Of a stretch of DNA of 6,921 bases, positions 5,683-6,921 are shown piece after piece. The position numbers and the translations under genes are program-made. The DNA comes from Thermoproteota archaeon (lineage in GTDB: Archaea; Thermoproteota; Bathyarchaeia; Bathyarchaeales; Bathycorpusculaceae). The DNA is taken from NCBI GenBank assembly GCA_012511995.1, contig JAAZFA010000088.1, positions 1-6,921 of the forward strand. Direction: 5' to 3'. The notes beneath the pieces are model-generated. The model searched no databases. It was given only the letters and a program-made list of their open reading frames with translations, and was not told the DNA's origin. The number at the start of each line of letters is the position of its first letter. The stretch's first letter is position 1.

Positions 5683-6755
5683 GTAACGTTGTGGAACTAA
5701 AACAGCTCTACAATACAGGCAAAAGAAGAAAAATTTTTGTTATCTTCTCCCTTTTTTTAGCTCTAATAGTTGTTTCCCTTATATCAATCAGTTTAGGCGC
5801 TGCTTCTCCAGGCATACAAGAAGCAATACAAGTCATATTTGCAAAAACTTTACCCTTCCTCAAACTCGATCCTGGACCCCAACTTGCACAGACCATCATC
5901 TGGAACATACGTTTACCCAGATTACTTTTAGCGATAATTGCAGGTGCAGGATTAGCCGCTGCAGGAGCAACAATGCAGGGGATACTACGTAACCCCCTCG
6001 TATCATCCTACGTCTTAGGTATCTCCTCAGCTGCAGGGTTCGGTGCAGCACTCGCTATAGTGTTTGGCATAAGCGTCGTTTCGATATACAGCGGTTACAT
6101 AATAATTGGAAACGCTTTCATCTTCTGCTTACTTGCTATGGTTATGGTGTATTTAATCGCTCGAGTTAGAGGTATGAGTTCAGAAACCGTCATTTTGGCT
6201 GGTGTAGCGGTTGGTTTTCTCTTTTCCGCCCTTCTTGCTCTCATTCAATACATGGCTCCAGCGACTGAAGCTATAAGCGCCATCGTCTTTTGGCTCATGG
6301 GGGGGCTCTACAATGCCACATGGGACAACCTTATCATCTGTGTTCCCATTGTTGGTGTTACCATAGTTCTCATGATGTTTCAGGCTTGGAACATCAACAT
6401 TATGAGTATGGGTGAAGAAGTTGCAGTAAGCCTAGGAATTAACTCTAAACGTGTCTTAGCTATCAACATGGTTCTAGAAACTGTTGCTACTGCAAGCATA
6501 ATCGCCTTAACTGGAATCATAGGCTTTGTAGATTTAATTGCACCTCACATCGCTAGGATGCTTATTGGCAATGATTATCGCTACCTTATTCCCTGTAGCG
6601 TTGTACTTGGCGCTTTTATGCTTCTATGCGCCGATACTGTAGGGCGATTGATAATTATGCCTACTGAATTGCCTGTGGGTATAGTAACTTCACTGCTAGG
6701 CGTTCCATTCTTCATTTATCTATTAGTAAGTAAACGGAGGAAAAGTTTTTCTTGA
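5679..6755 (+). CDS. FecCD/BtuC-family ABC transporter permease
   Basis: The 358-residue polytopic membrane protein is of normal length for the family and should have about ten helices. Family landmarks are RLPR (78-81), GATMQGILRNPL (96-107) followed by VLGISSAAGFGA, the cytoplasmic coupling segment GEEVAVSLGIN (245-255) that contacts the ATPase, GFVDLIAPHIARM, and ELPVGIVTSLLGVPFF (330-345). The position usually occupied by Pro after NPLA is Ser here (NPLVSS). It overlaps SBP-2 by ATGA at its start and the ATPase gene by TTGA at its end, so all three are translationally coupled. It moves the substrate delivered by SBP-2, and perhaps SBP-1, across the membrane. Family members carry cobalamin, heme or ferric siderophores; the sequence does not separate these. 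Confidence 0.95.
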   Translation: MSNVVELKQLYNTGKRRKIFVIFSLFLALIVVSLISISLGAASPGIQEAIQVIFAKTLPFLKLDPGPQLAQTIIWNIRLPRLLLAIIAGAGLAAAGATMQGILRNPLVSSYVLGISSAAGFGAALAIVFGISVVSIYSGYIIIGNAFIFCLLAMVMVYLIARVRGMSSETVILAGVAVGFLFSALLALIQYMAPATEAISAIVFWLMGGLYNATWDNLIICVPIVGVTIVLMMFQAWNINIMSMGEEVAVSLGINSKRVLAINMVLETVATASIIALTGIIGFVDLIAPHIARMLIGNDYRYLIPCSVVLGAFMLLCADTVGRLIIMPTELPVGIVTSLLGVPFFIYLLVSKRRKSFS

Positions 6756-6921
6756 AACTGAAAATAAACAACCTGTGTTTCAATTACACTACAATTCCAA
6801 TACTGAGAAACATCAATCTAGACGTCGAATTAGGCGAAATGCTAAGCATTGTGGGTCCGAACGGTTCAGGTAAAAGCACCCTACTCAAATGTATTAATCG
6901 AATACTTAAACCTAAACGGGA
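6752..6921 (+). CDS. ATP-binding protein of the metal-chelate ABC transporter (FecE/BtuD type), 5' part only
   Basis: The first 56 residues before the window ends include the A-loop aromatic Tyr12 (NLCFNY), the LRNINLDVELGEMLSIV strand, and the Walker A motif GPNGSGKST (35-43), followed by LLKCINRILKPKR, as expected for the ATPase that drives FecCD-type permeases. I chose TTG at 6752, which overlaps the permease stop as TTGA and has GGAGG (6736-6740) eleven bases upstream; the first ATG in this frame is residue 30, too late because it would cut the nucleotide-binding core. The Q-loop, signature and Walker B motifs lie beyond the edge. It completes the binding protein-permease-ATPase set. Confidence 0.93.
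   Translation, partial: MKLKINNLCFNYTTIPILRNINLDVELGEMLSIVGPNGSGKSTLLKCINRILKPKR

Noticed and set aside
1..6921. CRISPR array, tRNA/rRNA, transposase or insertion-sequence ends
   Set aside because: I saw no regularly spaced repeats, cloverleaf sequence, transposase motifs or terminal inverted repeats; the repeated parts are explained by gene duplication.

Overview
The window looks archaeal. Supporting signs are TATA-box promoters with very short leaders, substrate-binding proteins held by an N-terminal membrane helix instead of a lipobox cysteine, one of them with a long Ser/Thr/Pro stalk, a small Cys-rich DUF3795-type protein, and tightly packed genes with ATGA and TTGA stop/start overlaps. 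A mesophilic lineage such as Bathyarchaeia or a methanogen relative would fit, but the window has no marker gene that fixes this.

Layout: 1-144 is the 3' end of an unrecognised gene. 145-610 has no intact gene but holds decayed pieces: the C-terminal end of a DUF3795 gene (minus strand), a promoter region, and a probable chelatase-gene start. 611-1852 is an intact metal-chelate/corrinoid-type substrate-binding protein (SBP-1). 1849-2003 is the broken start of a FecCD/BtuC permease gene. 2033-2440 (minus) is an intact DUF3795-type protein. From a shared 187-bp intergenic region, an operon runs to the right: fused ChlI/ChlD-type metallochelatase ATPase (2628-4610), second binding protein SBP-2 (4627-5682), FecCD/BtuC permease (5679-6755), and the start of the FecE/BtuD ATPase (6752 to the window edge).

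The main observation is that the left half repeats the right half in the same order and orientation: DUF3795 (minus), promoter, chelatase, SBP, permease. In the left copy only the SBP survives intact. The other three genes persist as short, mutated stubs, while the promoter is conserved with fixed spacing (45 of 61 positions identical by hand count, no gaps). The simplest reading is an old tandem duplication of a tetrapyrrole/metal acquisition locus, reduced to a spare binding protein that may feed the one remaining transporter.

How the genes work together (inference): SBPs capture a metal chelate, most plausibly a corrinoid or another tetrapyrrole; the permease and ATPase import it; the ChlI/ChlD protein would power metal insertion into a tetrapyrrole with a large CobN/ChlH-type subunit not seen here. 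The Cys-rich DUF3795 protein, divergently transcribed from the same control region, has no known role. The substrate cannot be proven from sequence alone.
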